A stretch of DNA of 64,000 bases from Oscillospiraceae bacterium (GCA_004555865.1 SFJO01000003.1:1-64000); one strand, 5' to 3'. Positions 24,332 through 33,905 are shown, counted from the stretch's first letter. Program-made: numbers and translations. The notes: generated by a model not told the origin, from the letters alone.

Positions 24332-25554
24332 GGCTGCGGGCGCGCCTGGCGGCGCTGACGCTGGCCCTGGGCCTGCTTGCGGGCTGCGCTTCCATTCCGG
24401 CGGCGGCACCCGCTGCCACAGCCACCCCAGAGCCTACGGCCACCCCGGAACCGCAGCCGGTCGTCACGGAACTGCGTTTTTCCGCCACCGGCGACAATCT
24501 GATTCACAGCAGCATCTACAAGCAGGCCAACCGCCGTGCCGGCGGCAATGGCTATGATTTTGGATATTGCTACCAGAATATGCTGGATTTTTACCAGCAG
24601 TTCGACATCAACTGGATCAATCAGGAGACGCTCATCAGCGATACGCTGGAGCCGTCGGATTATCCGGCCTTCTCCACGCCTGGGGAAATGGGCCACACCC
24701 TGTACGACATTGGATTCCGGGTGTTCAGTATGTCCAACAACCACACCTACGACCGCGGCGCTGCCGGCATTGCGGCCACCCGCGCTTACTGGGCCGCCAT
24801 GCCCGATGATGTGGTGACCTGTGGCCTGTACACCGATGCCGAGCACCACCCCGCCGACCAACCGCGCAGTTACGACACGGAAATTGCGGAGTACCCGGAG
24901 ATCGCCTATCAGGAGGTAAACGGGGTTCGCATTGCCTACCTCGCCTACACCGAGCACACCAACGGAATTCCCACTCCTTCCAGCGCAGAGGCCACCGTGA
25001 TCTACACCAGCCAGACCGATGTGATGGAGCGCCAGATTCGTCTGGCCCGCCAACAGGCAGACCTGGTGGTGGTGAGCGATCATTGGGGCGTGGAGGACAG
25101 CCACCTTGTCACCGACGCACAGCGCGCGCTGGCCCAGCAGCAGGTGGATTGGGGCGCGGATGTGATTCTCGGCACCCACCCCCATGTGGTGCAGGATGCC
25201 CAGTGGCTCACCAGTGCGGACGGGCGGCAGGCGTTTGTTGCCTATTCTCTGGGCAATTTCATCAGCGCCCAGTCCCAGCCGGATGAAATGGTCGGCCTGA
25301 TTCTGAATCTCCAGATTGAAAAGGTGGATTACCCTGACGGCACCAGCCAAACCGCCATCCACAGCCCGGTGCTTCACCCGGTCATCAACCATTACGACAG
25401 CGGTTACAGCAACATCCGTGTGTATCTTTTGAAGGACTATCCGGACGAGCTGGCCAACAGCCATGGCGTGCGGGCCCGGCATCCGGAATTCGGCCCGGAG
25501 TACATCCGCAAGGTATTGACTCAGTATGTAAACGAGGAATTTCTGGATTTATAA
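24328..25554 (+). CDS. CapA-family lipoprotein (metallophosphatase-like fold)
   Basis: The 408-residue protein starts with TTG overlapping the dapB stop. A lipoprotein signal follows, with lipobox LLAGC and lipidated Cys20, then a short TPEPTATPEP linker. The CapA/PGA_cap fold has SATGDNLIH, NQETL, SNNHTYDRG, VVSDHWG, GTHPHVVQ and YSLGNF, matching the metal-binding motifs of calcineurin-like proteins. The family is linked to poly-gamma-glutamate synthesis, but no capB/capC is present, so a cell-envelope hydrolase role is as likely. Its place in a lysine/DAP operon suggests wall-related work; this is inference. Confidence 0.85.
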   Translation: MRLRARLAALTLALGLLAGCASIPAAAPAATATPEPTATPEPQPVVTELRFSATGDNLIHSSIYKQANRRAGGNGYDFGYCYQNMLDFYQQFDINWINQETLISDTLEPSDYPAFSTPGEMGHTLYDIGFRVFSMSNNHTYDRGAAGIAATRAYWAAMPDDVVTCGLYTDAEHHPADQPRSYDTEIAEYPEIAYQEVNGVRIAYLAYTEHTNGIPTPSSAEATVIYTSQTDVMERQIRLARQQADLVVVSDHWGVEDSHLVTDAQRALAQQQVDWGADVILGTHPHVVQDAQWLTSADGRQAFVAYSLGNFISAQSQPDEMVGLILNLQIEKVDYPDGTSQTAIHSPVLHPVINHYDSGYSNIRVYLLKDYPDELANSHGVRARHPEFGPEYIRKVLTQYVNEEFLDL

Positions 25555-25588
25555 GCAGTGCTTTTTGCAGAGTGGAGGTTTTTACAGT

Positions 25589-26053
25589 ATGTACGGAGTA
25601 TCGAAAATTACCAGCCAGCAGAACATCATGCTCATCACCTTTCCCGGCGCGGAGTATAGCGCCGCAAACCTGGCGGAACATCTGAATGTGTTTGCCCGTG
25701 AAGGCGTGGTTCTGGACATGATCTGCCAGAGCATTCCCCACGGTGCCAGCGTGGATTACAGTTTCACGGCCAATTACAGTGACTTTGCCACCGTGATGAA
25801 GAGTCTGCCCGCCCTGACCGGCGGCCGGGCGCAGAGCGCCCCCCTCATCAGCGGCGGTTACAGCAAGCTGAATCTGTTCGGCGAAGAGATGGTCAACAGT
25901 GTGGGCGTAGCCGCCCGCGCCATGTCTGCCCTGAGCGAAGCGGGTGTAGACATCTCCCTCATCACCACCAGCGACCTGGACATCTCTCTGCTGATCCACG
26001 AAAACGATGAGGACACCGCGCTGGAAGCTCTGCACAAGGCCTTCAACCTGTAA
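25589..26053 (+). CDS. ACT-domain protein like the aspartate kinase regulatory region
   Basis: The 154-residue protein has two tandem ACT-like halves. The first opens MYGVSKITSQQNIMLITF, and the second has KLNLFGEEMVNSVGVAARAM ... AGVDISLITTSDLDISLLI, the pattern of the paired ACT domains that bind lysine or threonine in aspartate kinase. No kinase domain is attached. GGAGG lies before the ATG at 25589. As the last gene of the lysine operon it may be a free-standing allosteric subunit or sensor; which ligand it binds cannot be read from sequence. Confidence 0.8.
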   Translation: MYGVSKITSQQNIMLITFPGAEYSAANLAEHLNVFAREGVVLDMICQSIPHGASVDYSFTANYSDFATVMKSLPALTGGRAQSAPLISGGYSKLNLFGEEMVNSVGVAARAMSALSEAGVDISLITTSDLDISLLIHENDEDTALEALHKAFNL

Positions 26054-26090
26054 CGTCCTTCCGAACGGTTGCGGTTCGCTATTTTACTGC

Positions 26091-26147
26091 AAAAAATCCC
26101 CTTCACAGGCACCGGCCGCAGCGGCCCGCCCTGTGAAGGGGATTTTT
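26091..26147. terminator. Bidirectional terminator between convergent operons
   Basis: The arms AAAAAATCCCCTTCACAGG (26091-26109) and CCTGTGAAGGGGATTTTT (26130-26147) are fully complementary. It ends the asd operon on the plus strand and the pcrA-U32 run on the minus strand. Confidence 0.92.
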
Positions 26148-26165
26148 CATTGTCTTTCTGTTCGC

Positions 26166-27401
26166 TTATCCCTGCTTTGCTTCCCCGGTGGGGCGGCGCA
26201 GAAGGGTGTACGGACCCAGCGGCTCTGCGCAGGGAATGGCATATTCCATCATCGCATGGGGCGTGGCTTCCACGCGCTCACCTTCCCCATTTTCGATCCA
26301 TTCCGGCGTGATGGGCACCACCCGGCCGTCCGGGCACAGCGCCTCAATGGTTTCGCCCAACGTGAATTTCCCCCGCTGGGTGCAGTGGGCCACCCCATTT
26401 TCCCAGCGTTCCACCACACCGATGAACTCCCATTCCCGGATGTAACCGCCCCGCTGAGTGCTTTGGGCGGCATGTTCCCGGCCGAAGTAAAACCCCGGGG
26501 AGTAATGCCGGTGGCTGGTGCGGGTCAGTTCTTCCAGCGCCTGCTGGGGCAGCTGATAGTGCTCCGGGTCCTGCAAAAAGGCATCCAGCGCCTGCCGGTA
26601 CGCACTGGTAACCGAGGCCACATAGTAGGCCGTTTTGGCGCGGCCCTCAATTTTCAGGCTGTCCACGCCTGCTTGGCAGATCAGATCCAGGAACGGCGCC
26701 GTGCACATATCGTCCGCATTCAGGATGTAGCTGCCTTCCGGCGTTTCGCCGATCTCCATCCACTGGCCGGGGCGGGTCTCCTCCGCAATGTGGTACTTCC
26801 AGCGGCATGGCTGGGCACACTGGCCCCGGTTGCCGTCCCGTCCGGTCAGATATTGGCTCAGCAGGCAGCGCCCCGAAACGCTCATGCACATGGCCCCATG
26901 CACAAAGGCCTCAATTTCCAGTTCCGGCGGTGTCTTGTCCCGAATGCGGGCAATGTCCTGAAGGCTCAGTTCCCGCGCCAGAACCACCCGGCTGGCCCCC
27001 ATGCGGTAGGCCGCTGCGGCGGCACCGTAGTTTGTAATGCCCATCTGGGTAGAAAAATGAATGGGCATCTCCGGTGCCAGCTCCTTCGCCATTGCCAGCA
27101 CGCCCAAATCGGCCACGATCAGCGCATCCACCCCCGTCTGCTGGGCGGCACGAATGGCTTCCGGAAGTCGGTCCATCTCCTCATTGGTGGGCAGGGTGTT
27201 CATGGTCAGATACACCTTGCGGCCGCGGGCATGGGCAAACACACAGCCCTCCTGCAGCTGCTCCGGGGTGAAATTCTTTGGGGCCGTGCGCATTCCGAAC
27301 TCGGGCAAACCCGCATAGACGGCATCCGCGCCAAACATCACGGCATATTTCAAACGTTCCAGGTCACCCGCCGGGCTGAGCAATTCCGGTCGCTCCAACA
27401 T
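26166..27401 (-). CDS. U32 family peptidase / tRNA hydroxylation protein (TrhP-like)
   Basis: The 411-residue protein is a U32-family member with the signature EAFVHGAMCMSVSGRCLLS, the opening ERPELLSPAGDLERLKYAV, STQMGITNYGA and the cysteine pair GQCAQPCRW. Several relatives are needed for 5-hydroxyuridine formation in tRNA or rRNA rather than being true peptidases. AAAGGA precedes the ATG at 27401. It is last in the minus-strand run from pcrA. Confidence 0.9.
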   Translation of the reverse strand: MLERPELLSPAGDLERLKYAVMFGADAVYAGLPEFGMRTAPKNFTPEQLQEGCVFAHARGRKVYLTMNTLPTNEEMDRLPEAIRAAQQTGVDALIVADLGVLAMAKELAPEMPIHFSTQMGITNYGAAAAAYRMGASRVVLARELSLQDIARIRDKTPPELEIEAFVHGAMCMSVSGRCLLSQYLTGRDGNRGQCAQPCRWKYHIAEETRPGQWMEIGETPEGSYILNADDMCTAPFLDLICQAGVDSLKIEGRAKTAYYVASVTSAYRQALDAFLQDPEHYQLPQQALEELTRTSHRHYSPGFYFGREHAAQSTQRGGYIREWEFIGVVERWENGVAHCTQRGKFTLGETIEALCPDGRVVPITPEWIENGEGERVEATPHAMMEYAIPCAEPLGPYTLLRRPTGEAKQG

Positions 27402-27460
27402 GGTTTTGCATCCTTTCTCTTCTGCATTTCGGCCGGTTTTGGCCGTGCCGCCCGCACGGT

Positions 27461-28591
27461 TCAGCCGCCCAGGCTCTGGTTTACACTCTGCGCCGTGCGC
27501 ACATTGGCCTGGTGCTCCTCAAACGTGGAAGCATAGTAATACTTGCCGGACAGGTCTGTCACAAAGAAGTAGCAGGGGCTTCCGCCCTGTTCTCCCACCA
27601 GCTCCGTGTTCGGATTCACCACAGCCTCTATGGCCGCCAGGCCCGGGTTTGAAATTGGCCCGGCGGGCAGGCCCTCACAGCTGTACGTGTTGTAGGCATT
27701 GTACATCCCTTCGGGCAGGTTCTCCCAACCGCCGTAGTACGGGGCCACCCAGTTGTAGAGATAATTGTTGTCGTTCGGGTCCTGCACATAGCTGCTGGCG
27801 TTGCTCTCCAGCCGGGGATAGGGCGAGCCTTCCGCCAGCCGGTTCAGGAACACCTCGGCCACATTCCGGTCCTCCTCATTCCCGGCCTCCTCCTGCACAA
27901 ACGAAGCCAGAATCACCACGTCCTCCAAGCTCATGCCGGAAGCGTCCACTTTCTCCAGCAGTTCGCCGTCTACGCGGCGGTCAAATTCGCTGTAAAATGT
28001 GTTCACATAATTGTACACCGTATCGTCCTTAAAGAACTCGTAGGTTTCCGGGAACAGATACCCCTCGCACTTCATAAACCGGTTCTCGTTGTCCGGAATC
28101 CGGGTCCAGAAGTCGTACTGGGAGAAATCGCTTCCGTCCTCCCCGTTTGCGCAGGCCAGGAACTCCTCGGCCGAACACAGCCCGGCGTCCTCCATGGCCT
28201 GGGCAATGCCCAGCGCCGGGGTGCCCTCCGGGAAGGTCAGGGTCACGGTATCCGCTGCGGCATACTGGCTCAGCGCGTCGATCAGCGCATCATAGCCCAT
28301 CCCCTTGTGCAGGGTAAAATCACCGTACTGCAACTGGCTGGCTTTGCCGGACTGCTTCACATACAGGCGGAACACCTGCGGGAAGCGAATCACCCCCGCA
28401 TCCGCCAGCTGCTTGCTGATGCTCGCCACACCGCTGCCCTGGGCAACGCTCACGGTCACATCTGCACCAGGCGCGCCGCCCTTTACTTCTCCCAAAACCG
28501 TCACCGCTGCCACGGCCGCCAATGCCACGACCAGCACCAGAACCACCAGCAGCGGGGCACATCCCCGCTTTTTCTTTGGCTTTTCCTGCAT
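27461..28591 (-). CDS. mltG: Endolytic transglycosylase MltG
   Basis: MltG cuts nascent peptidoglycan glycan strands at the membrane. The 376-residue protein has a basic cytoplasmic N-terminus (KPKKKRG), one membrane helix (about residues 12-34), a LysM-like part (VSVAQGSGVASISKQLADAG), and the YceG catalytic region with the catalytic glutamate in ILASFVQEEAG, NRLAEGSPYPRLES, and the closing SNPGLAAIEAVVNP. AAGGAG precedes the ATG. Confidence 0.94.
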   Translation of the reverse strand: MQEKPKKKRGCAPLLVVLVLVVALAAVAAVTVLGEVKGGAPGADVTVSVAQGSGVASISKQLADAGVIRFPQVFRLYVKQSGKASQLQYGDFTLHKGMGYDALIDALSQYAAADTVTLTFPEGTPALGIAQAMEDAGLCSAEEFLACANGEDGSDFSQYDFWTRIPDNENRFMKCEGYLFPETYEFFKDDTVYNYVNTFYSEFDRRVDGELLEKVDASGMSLEDVVILASFVQEEAGNEEDRNVAEVFLNRLAEGSPYPRLESNASSYVQDPNDNNYLYNWVAPYYGGWENLPEGMYNAYNTYSCEGLPAGPISNPGLAAIEAVVNPNTELVGEQGGSPCYFFVTDLSGKYYYASTFEEHQANVRTAQSVNQSLGG

Positions 28592-28601
28592 GATTTTCTC
28601 C

Positions 28602-29417
28602 TTACTCTTCCGCTGCGTCCAGCATCAACCGCATGTAGCTCTCCGTCACATCAAAGGGGCGGCCGAAAAAGCGGATGCAGCCGTAATCTTCCCGGCTTCC
28701 CTCGCCCAAAAACAGGGTCTGCTCGGTGCCAAGCAGCAGTTCGGCCCGTTCGGCCCCGACCTTTTCCCGGGCAGCCTCCATCAGCTTTTCGGCCGGGCGG
28801 TCCCCGATTGCGAACAGCTCAACAAAATGCAGGGTCTCCCCTTTTTGGAAATACATCCCGTACCCATCCTCATTGGAAACAATGGTCAGGCCGCGGCTGT
28901 ACAGATCGGTCATAACCTCCACCAGAGCGTGAGACGGCAGGCAGACGCTGTCCGGCGCATACTGGCGCCGAAGCTGCTCCAGCGTGCGCACGGTCACTGC
29001 ATCAAAATCCGCCTGTGCCCACAAATTGCGTCGGATGGAGCGGCTCAGCCGCCGGGCGCCGAAGGCTTTCTGGTAGCCGTTTTCGGTGTACAGCGCCCAT
29101 TGCTCCGCCGTGCGGGGCCGAGCCACCGCAAAGGCGGCGCCGTCCTCATGCACCCACTCTTCCGACTTGTGCAAAACATCCGCTTCCCGACCCTGCGGTG
29201 CGCTCAGGCCGTAAAAGTACACGCCATTTCTCGGCCCGAGCGTCACCGGCACAGCGCACACAAAGGCTTCCGGGCCGCTTGGCCCATCCTCCACCAGCAG
29301 GTGTTCCACCCCGGCAAACCGCTCCAGAGCCATCCGGGCATAGTCCGGGCTGGCGTGATGGGCGTTTTCAAACAACCCACACAAAGCATCCAGATCCTTT
29401 TTTTCAGCAATCCGCAT
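28602..29417 (-). CDS. GNAT-like acetyltransferase, substrate unknown
   Basis: The 271-residue soluble protein begins MRIAEKKDLDALCGLFENAH, typical of the first strand and helix of GNAT N-acetyltransferases. It has a YTENGYQKAFGARRL segment like the GF motif near the end of a GNAT domain, followed by a second domain of about 130 residues similar in layout to Eis-type two-domain proteins. No classic Q/RxxGxG acetyl-CoA loop is obvious, so catalytic function is uncertain. It lies ten bases before mltG and 54 bases after tmk. Confidence 0.6.
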   Translation of the reverse strand: MRIAEKKDLDALCGLFENAHHASPDYARMALERFAGVEHLLVEDGPSGPEAFVCAVPVTLGPRNGVYFYGLSAPQGREADVLHKSEEWVHEDGAAFAVARPRTAEQWALYTENGYQKAFGARRLSRSIRRNLWAQADFDAVTVRTLEQLRRQYAPDSVCLPSHALVEVMTDLYSRGLTIVSNEDGYGMYFQKGETLHFVELFAIGDRPAEKLMEAAREKVGAERAELLLGTEQTLFLGEGSREDYGCIRFFGRPFDVTESYMRLMLDAAEE

Positions 29418-29471
29418 ATTCGCTTCACTCCCCTCGACGGCAGCTGCATTCCTCTGCCGGTTCTCAAATTC

Positions 29472-30158
29472 TTATTGATAACGAACGGACTCTTCCCGAT
29501 GTTTCAAAACCAGCGCCAAAATTTCCCTGTGAATGTCCTCAATCGGGCGCATGGCACCATTTTCGTCGCAGCGCACCCGCTGCCAATGGAACCGATCGGC
29601 GCAGTACTCCGCCGCCCGGCGGCTGGCCTCCAGATATTCCACATCCCGCTCGTGGATGTCTTTCCGGGTCTCATCCCCCTGGTAACGGCCGGTCATCAGC
29701 GCCTGGCTCACCTGCGGGTCCACCTGCAGGTAGATCACCTGCTCGGGCCGCGGGATGCCCAGTTTTTCATACTCAAACGCAAACAGCCAATCCAGGTAGG
29801 CGTCCCATTCTTCCCGCGGAAGCTTCGAGCACTGATGAATGCCGTTGCTGGTGGTGTAGCGGTCTGCAATCACCACGCCGCCGTCGTCATAGTACGACCG
29901 CCAGTCCTTCTGGAAGCTGGCATATCGGTCCACCGCATAAAAAGTGGAGGCCGCATAGGCATTCACGTCGCCGGGTTTCTGGCCGAACTCCCCCGCCAGA
30001 TACATTTTAACCGGCGCGCAGGCAGGGCTTTCATAATTGGGAAAGCTGATTTTCCGCACCGGAAGGCCCTGCTGCTCCAGCGCCTGTGCCAGAAGCCCGG
30101 CCTGCGTCGCCTTTCCGCTGCCGTCCAGCCCTTCCAACACGATCAAATGGCCCTTCAC
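29472..30158 (-). CDS. tmk: Thymidylate kinase
   Basis: Tmk phosphorylates dTMP to dTDP. The 228-residue protein has the P-loop EGLDGSGKATQ (residues 9-19, with Ala where most family members have Ser), DRY in ADRYTTSNGIHQ, and a long LID region. The start is GTG, overlapping the thyX stop as GTGA, with GGAAGGGG upstream. The thyX-tmk overlap couples dTMP synthesis with its phosphorylation. Confidence 0.92.
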   Translation of the reverse strand: MKGHLIVLEGLDGSGKATQAGLLAQALEQQGLPVRKISFPNYESPACAPVKMYLAGEFGQKPGDVNAYAASTFYAVDRYASFQKDWRSYYDDGGVVIADRYTTSNGIHQCSKLPREEWDAYLDWLFAFEYEKLGIPRPEQVIYLQVDPQVSQALMTGRYQGDETRKDIHERDVEYLEASRRAAEYCADRFHWQRVRCDENGAMRPIEDIHREILALVLKHREESVRYQ

Positions 30159-30934
30159 TGGTTTACCCCTTCCTTCAGCGCGGCGTAATGGGCGCGCACC
30201 TCATCCGCCCGGCCGCAGCTCATCTTGCCCTCCGGGCAGGGGCCAACCACGCAGGAGGGGCCGGCCGTCGCGAACAGCGCCGGGGCCACCTCATACACCA
30301 GCTTGAACATCTGTTCTGCCAGTTCCCGAATTTCCCACTGGGCACGGTTGCAGCAGCGGTGATGGAAGAAGTTCTGCAGGCTGCGGGCGTTCATGGTCAC
30401 GATCATCTTCGTGGTGCAGGCGTTGGGCAGCACAAAGCGGGCGTCCTCAATGGCCATTTTTTCGGCCTTCTTGGCGGCCTTCTCCTCGTCCATGCCCTGC
30501 GCCACCAGCTGGCGGATGTGCCCTTCCTTCAGCACCGCGGCAATGCGGCGGTAGTGCTCTGCCTCTTCGGCCATGGCCTGCTCAAAGGCCGCCAGACCCT
30601 CCGGGTCCTCTTCCACGGCGGGCGGAGTCACATACTCAAACTGATCCAGCCGCACATAACGCTGGCTCTGTACGCTGAAGCTGGCAATGCGGTGCCGGGT
30701 GATCTGCGCCAGCAGACTGCGGCTCACGCCCTCAATGGCAAAGGTAAAGCTGGCGTGCTCGGTGGGGCTTTCATGGCCCATGCGGGCCAGCATCCGCACA
30801 AAATCCGCACTTTTTTCGGGGGTAAGCCCATCCAGCAGGTCATCAATGTGCGCATTGGAGTAGCAGAGTTTTGCGGCGGCCGCCACAACCTTTTCCGGCT
30901 CCGGCGTATGAGCGATCAATGAAACTTTCAGCAT
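30155..30934 (-). CDS. thyX: Flavin-dependent thymidylate synthase
   Basis: ThyX methylates dUMP using methylene-THF, FAD and NADPH. The 259-residue protein has the diagnostic motif RHRIASFSVQSQR (80-92, R-H-R-x7-S) and the C-terminal NFFHHRCCNRAQWEIR segment. AAGGTG precedes the ATG at 30934. It lies 13 bases after pcrA and overlaps tmk. No thyA is in the window. Confidence 0.96.
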   Translation of the reverse strand: MLKVSLIAHTPEPEKVVAAAAKLCYSNAHIDDLLDGLTPEKSADFVRMLARMGHESPTEHASFTFAIEGVSRSLLAQITRHRIASFSVQSQRYVRLDQFEYVTPPAVEEDPEGLAAFEQAMAEEAEHYRRIAAVLKEGHIRQLVAQGMDEEKAAKKAEKMAIEDARFVLPNACTTKMIVTMNARSLQNFFHHRCCNRAQWEIRELAEQMFKLVYEVAPALFATAGPSCVVGPCPEGKMSCGRADEVRAHYAALKEGVNQ

Positions 30935-30947
30935 TTTCTTCACCTTT

Positions 30948-33566
30948 TTATTCCTTAATGAGGGTAATGGGCGCATAGTTGGCCATGGTTTTTTTCACAC
31001 CGACCCGGTCAAAGCGGATTTCCACAATGGTATCGCCTGCCACCGGCGTCACCTTCAGCACCTGGCCGCGGCCAAACACCTTGTGGTCCACCAGATCGCC
31101 CGGCTGGAAGCGGGGCTTCTCGCCTGCCTTCTGCGCCGGGGCGCCGGCCGAAGCCGTGCCGCTGGTCCAGCGCCGGGCACCGGGATGCTCCTGTGCCGCC
31201 CGCTGGCCAATGGTCTGCCCGGCGGTTCCGCGAGCCGCTGCGCCGTCGTAGCCGCTTCCGTAACCGGTTCGGGCCGTTCCGCCCTGGCCGAAGCTTCCCT
31301 GACCATAGCCTCGGCCAGAGGCGCGGTTGTATTCGTTGTTCAGGTAGCCGCGGTTTGCTCCGCCGGCCGCCCGGCCGCCGTAACTGCCGCCATAGGCACC
31401 CCCGTACCCACCGCCGTACCCGGCGTACTCGCTGCGGCTCGCGCCGCCCCACTGGCGCTGCAGGTTAGGGCTTTGCTCCTCTTCCAGCAGGTTTGCGTCG
31501 ATTTCTTCCAAAAAACGGCTGGGGCGGTTGCGCCGGGTCTGGCCAAAGATCATCCGGCTCTGGCTGGAAGAGAGGTACAACTCCTTTTTGGCGCGGGTAA
31601 TGCCCACATAGCACAGCCGCCGCTCCTCCTCCAGATCCTCATCCGAATAACGGCTCAATTCGCTGGGGAACACGCCCTCTTCCATGCCCAGGATGAACAC
31701 ATAGTCGAACTCCAGGCCCTTGGCCGCGTGCATGGTCATCATCACCACCACGTCGGTGTCCTGGTCGTAGCTGTCCAGATCCGAGATCAGGGCCACTTCT
31801 TCCAAAAAGCCCTCCAGGCTGGCTTCCGGGCCCTTCTGGTCCGCGTAGGTTTTCACGCTGGAAATCAACTGGCCCAGGTTTTCCAAACGGGCTGCGCCCT
31901 CATCTCCGGCCGCCTTCAGCATGGCATCGTAGCCGCTCAGCTCCATCACCTTTGCGGCAAATTCATCCAGCGGCAGCGTGTCCGCCGCCTCCTTCAGCTG
32001 CTGATACAGTTGATAAAACTTCAGCAGCGGGGCCGAAGTACGGCCCAATTCCGGGAACTGATCCGCCCGACGGCACACATCCAGCAGCCAGGTGCCCTCC
32101 CGCGCGGCGATCTGCGCCATCTTTTCCAGGGTGGCAGTGCCGATCTTGCGGGCCGGTTCGTTGATGATGCGCCGCAGCCGCAGGTCATCCTGCGGGTTGG
32201 CCACCACCGACATATAGGACACAATGTCCTTGATTTCCTTGCGGTCATAAAAACGCTGACCGCCCACGATTTTGTAGGGAATGCCCGCCCGCGCGAAATA
32301 GGTTTCCACCGGGTTCGACTGGGCGTTCATCCGGTACAGCACCGCATGGTCCCGCAGTTTCGCGCCCTTGCGCAGATTCCGGCCAATTACGGCGGCGATG
32401 TGGCTGGCCTCGTCCTGTTCGTTTTCCGCCTCATAATGCTGCACCTTTGCCCCATCGCCGTTTTCGGTCCACAGGGTTTTGCCCTTGCGACCATGGTTGT
32501 TTTTAATGACGCAGTTGGCCGCGTCCAAAATGTTGGAGGTGGAGCGGTAGTTCTGCTCCAGCCGAATGACCTTTGCGCCGGGAAAATGGTGCTCAAAGTT
32601 CAGGATGTTCTCAATGGTCGCTCCGCGGAAGCGGTAGATGCTCTGGTCGTCATCGCCTACCACACACACGTTGTGGGTGCCGCCGCCCAGCAGCCGCACC
32701 AGATGGAACTGCGCCACGCTGGTGTCCTGATATTCGTCCACCAGAATGTAGCGATACTTGTTCTGATAATACTCCAGAACGTCCTTTTCCTGCTGGAACA
32801 GGCAAACTGTATTATAAATCAGATCGTCAAAGTCCATAGCGCCGGCGCTTTTCAGCCGCCGCTGGTAAGCCTCATACACCTTGGCGATCAGGCCCGCCTT
32901 GGTGTCTGCCGGGGCAGCCAGCGCCTCTTTCGGGCTGACCAGCTCGTCCTTCAGGCGGCCAATCTGCCCCATGCAGGCCTTGATGGGCAGAAACTTATCG
33001 TCCACCATCAGCTGTTTGTAGACTTCCTTCATGGCCCGCTGCTGGTCGTCCGTGTCGTAGATGGTGAAGCTCTTGGGATAACCCAGCCGCTCACCGTCCC
33101 GCCGCAGAATCCGCACGCAGGCCGAATGGAAGGTGGAGGCGTTCACGTCGCCGCCTTCTGTGGGGCCGAGCATGGCCGCCAGACGATTCTTCAGCTCATC
33201 CGCCGCCTTGTTGGTAAAGGTAATGGCCAACACATTCCAGGGGCGGGCCGGGTCCTTCGCCAGCATGGGGGCCAGACTGGCCGGGGCCGGCGTACCCATC
33301 ATCTGGGCCGTGCGCAGGGCGATCACGTCCGCTTCCGTCACCTCGCGGGGGGTCCAATCACTGCCGTGCGCCTGCCCGAAACGAATGATGTTTGCAATGC
33401 GGTTGACCAGCACAGTGGTTTTGCCGCTGCCTGCACCCGCCAAAATCAGCAGCGGGCCTTCGGTATGGAACACCGCCTGCTTCTGAACCGGGTTCAGCCG
33501 CCCAAAGCCGCGCTCAATGTAGCGGTCTCTCAATTTCAGGAACTCCTGAGTAAATTCATTGGCCAT
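30948..33566 (-). CDS. pcrA: ATP-dependent DNA helicase PcrA/UvrD
   Basis: The 872-residue superfamily 1A helicase acts in DNA repair and replication-transcription conflicts. Motifs in order are NPVQKQAV (Q motif), AGAGSGKTTVL (Walker A), VDEYQDTS (motif II), VGDDDQSIYRFRGA (III), QNYRS (IV), MTMHAAKGLEFD (V) and VGITRAKKEL (VI). An unusual Gly/Tyr/Arg-rich linker of roughly 100 residues (GYGGGYGGAYGGSYGGR and similar) separates the helicase core from the C-terminal Tudor-like domain GDLVDHKVFGRGQVL. The ATG at 33566 has AAAGG upstream. It leads the pcrA-thyX-tmk run. Confidence 0.95.
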   Translation of the reverse strand: MANEFTQEFLKLRDRYIERGFGRLNPVQKQAVFHTEGPLLILAGAGSGKTTVLVNRIANIIRFGQAHGSDWTPREVTEADVIALRTAQMMGTPAPASLAPMLAKDPARPWNVLAITFTNKAADELKNRLAAMLGPTEGGDVNASTFHSACVRILRRDGERLGYPKSFTIYDTDDQQRAMKEVYKQLMVDDKFLPIKACMGQIGRLKDELVSPKEALAAPADTKAGLIAKVYEAYQRRLKSAGAMDFDDLIYNTVCLFQQEKDVLEYYQNKYRYILVDEYQDTSVAQFHLVRLLGGGTHNVCVVGDDDQSIYRFRGATIENILNFEHHFPGAKVIRLEQNYRSTSNILDAANCVIKNNHGRKGKTLWTENGDGAKVQHYEAENEQDEASHIAAVIGRNLRKGAKLRDHAVLYRMNAQSNPVETYFARAGIPYKIVGGQRFYDRKEIKDIVSYMSVVANPQDDLRLRRIINEPARKIGTATLEKMAQIAAREGTWLLDVCRRADQFPELGRTSAPLLKFYQLYQQLKEAADTLPLDEFAAKVMELSGYDAMLKAAGDEGAARLENLGQLISSVKTYADQKGPEASLEGFLEEVALISDLDSYDQDTDVVVMMTMHAAKGLEFDYVFILGMEEGVFPSELSRYSDEDLEEERRLCYVGITRAKKELYLSSSQSRMIFGQTRRNRPSRFLEEIDANLLEEEQSPNLQRQWGGASRSEYAGYGGGYGGAYGGSYGGRAAGGANRGYLNNEYNRASGRGYGQGSFGQGGTARTGYGSGYDGAAARGTAGQTIGQRAAQEHPGARRWTSGTASAGAPAQKAGEKPRFQPGDLVDHKVFGRGQVLKVTPVAGDTIVEIRFDRVGVKKTMANYAPITLIKE

Positions 33567-33724
33567 TGTGTGAAACCTTTCCTGTCCGATCCTCTTGCTG
33601 CGCGGAAAAGGCATGTATATCCGCTGCCCTTCCGCTCCTTCGCCGTCCCTGCCCTAACGTCGGCAGGCCTCGCGAAGGCGGCCCGTCGTTTATCGCTAAC
33701 CGGCAGGCCGCATAGTCGGTTTAT

Positions 33725-33753
33725 ATTATATCATAAATGTCATAAATGCACAA
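33725..33753 (-). promoter_or_regulatory. Sigma-A promoter of the pcrA operon
   Basis: On the minus strand TTGTGC (33748-33753) and TATAAT (33725-33730) are separated by 17 bases. The leader to the ATG is about 150 bases and contains GC-rich repeats of CCTGCCG but no recognised riboswitch. Confidence 0.55.
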
Positions 33754-33859
33754 TTTTGGCCAACTCGAAAATATCTTAACCAGTCATGACATTTTTTCAT
33801 ACACATGCTCATTTTTCAGTTCTCTCGAATGTGAACGCTTTTGATTACAAACAAGCGCA

Positions 33860-33905
33860 TAAAAAGAAGCGGCTCACCTCCCTATAAGGGAGATGAACCG
33901 CTTCT
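33860..33905 (-). terminator. Terminator of the sodium-pump genes
   Basis: AGAAGCGGCTCACCTCCCT and AGGGAGATGAACCGCTTCT (about 33865-33883 and 33887-33905) pair with one mismatch, followed by T on the minus strand. Confidence 0.88.
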
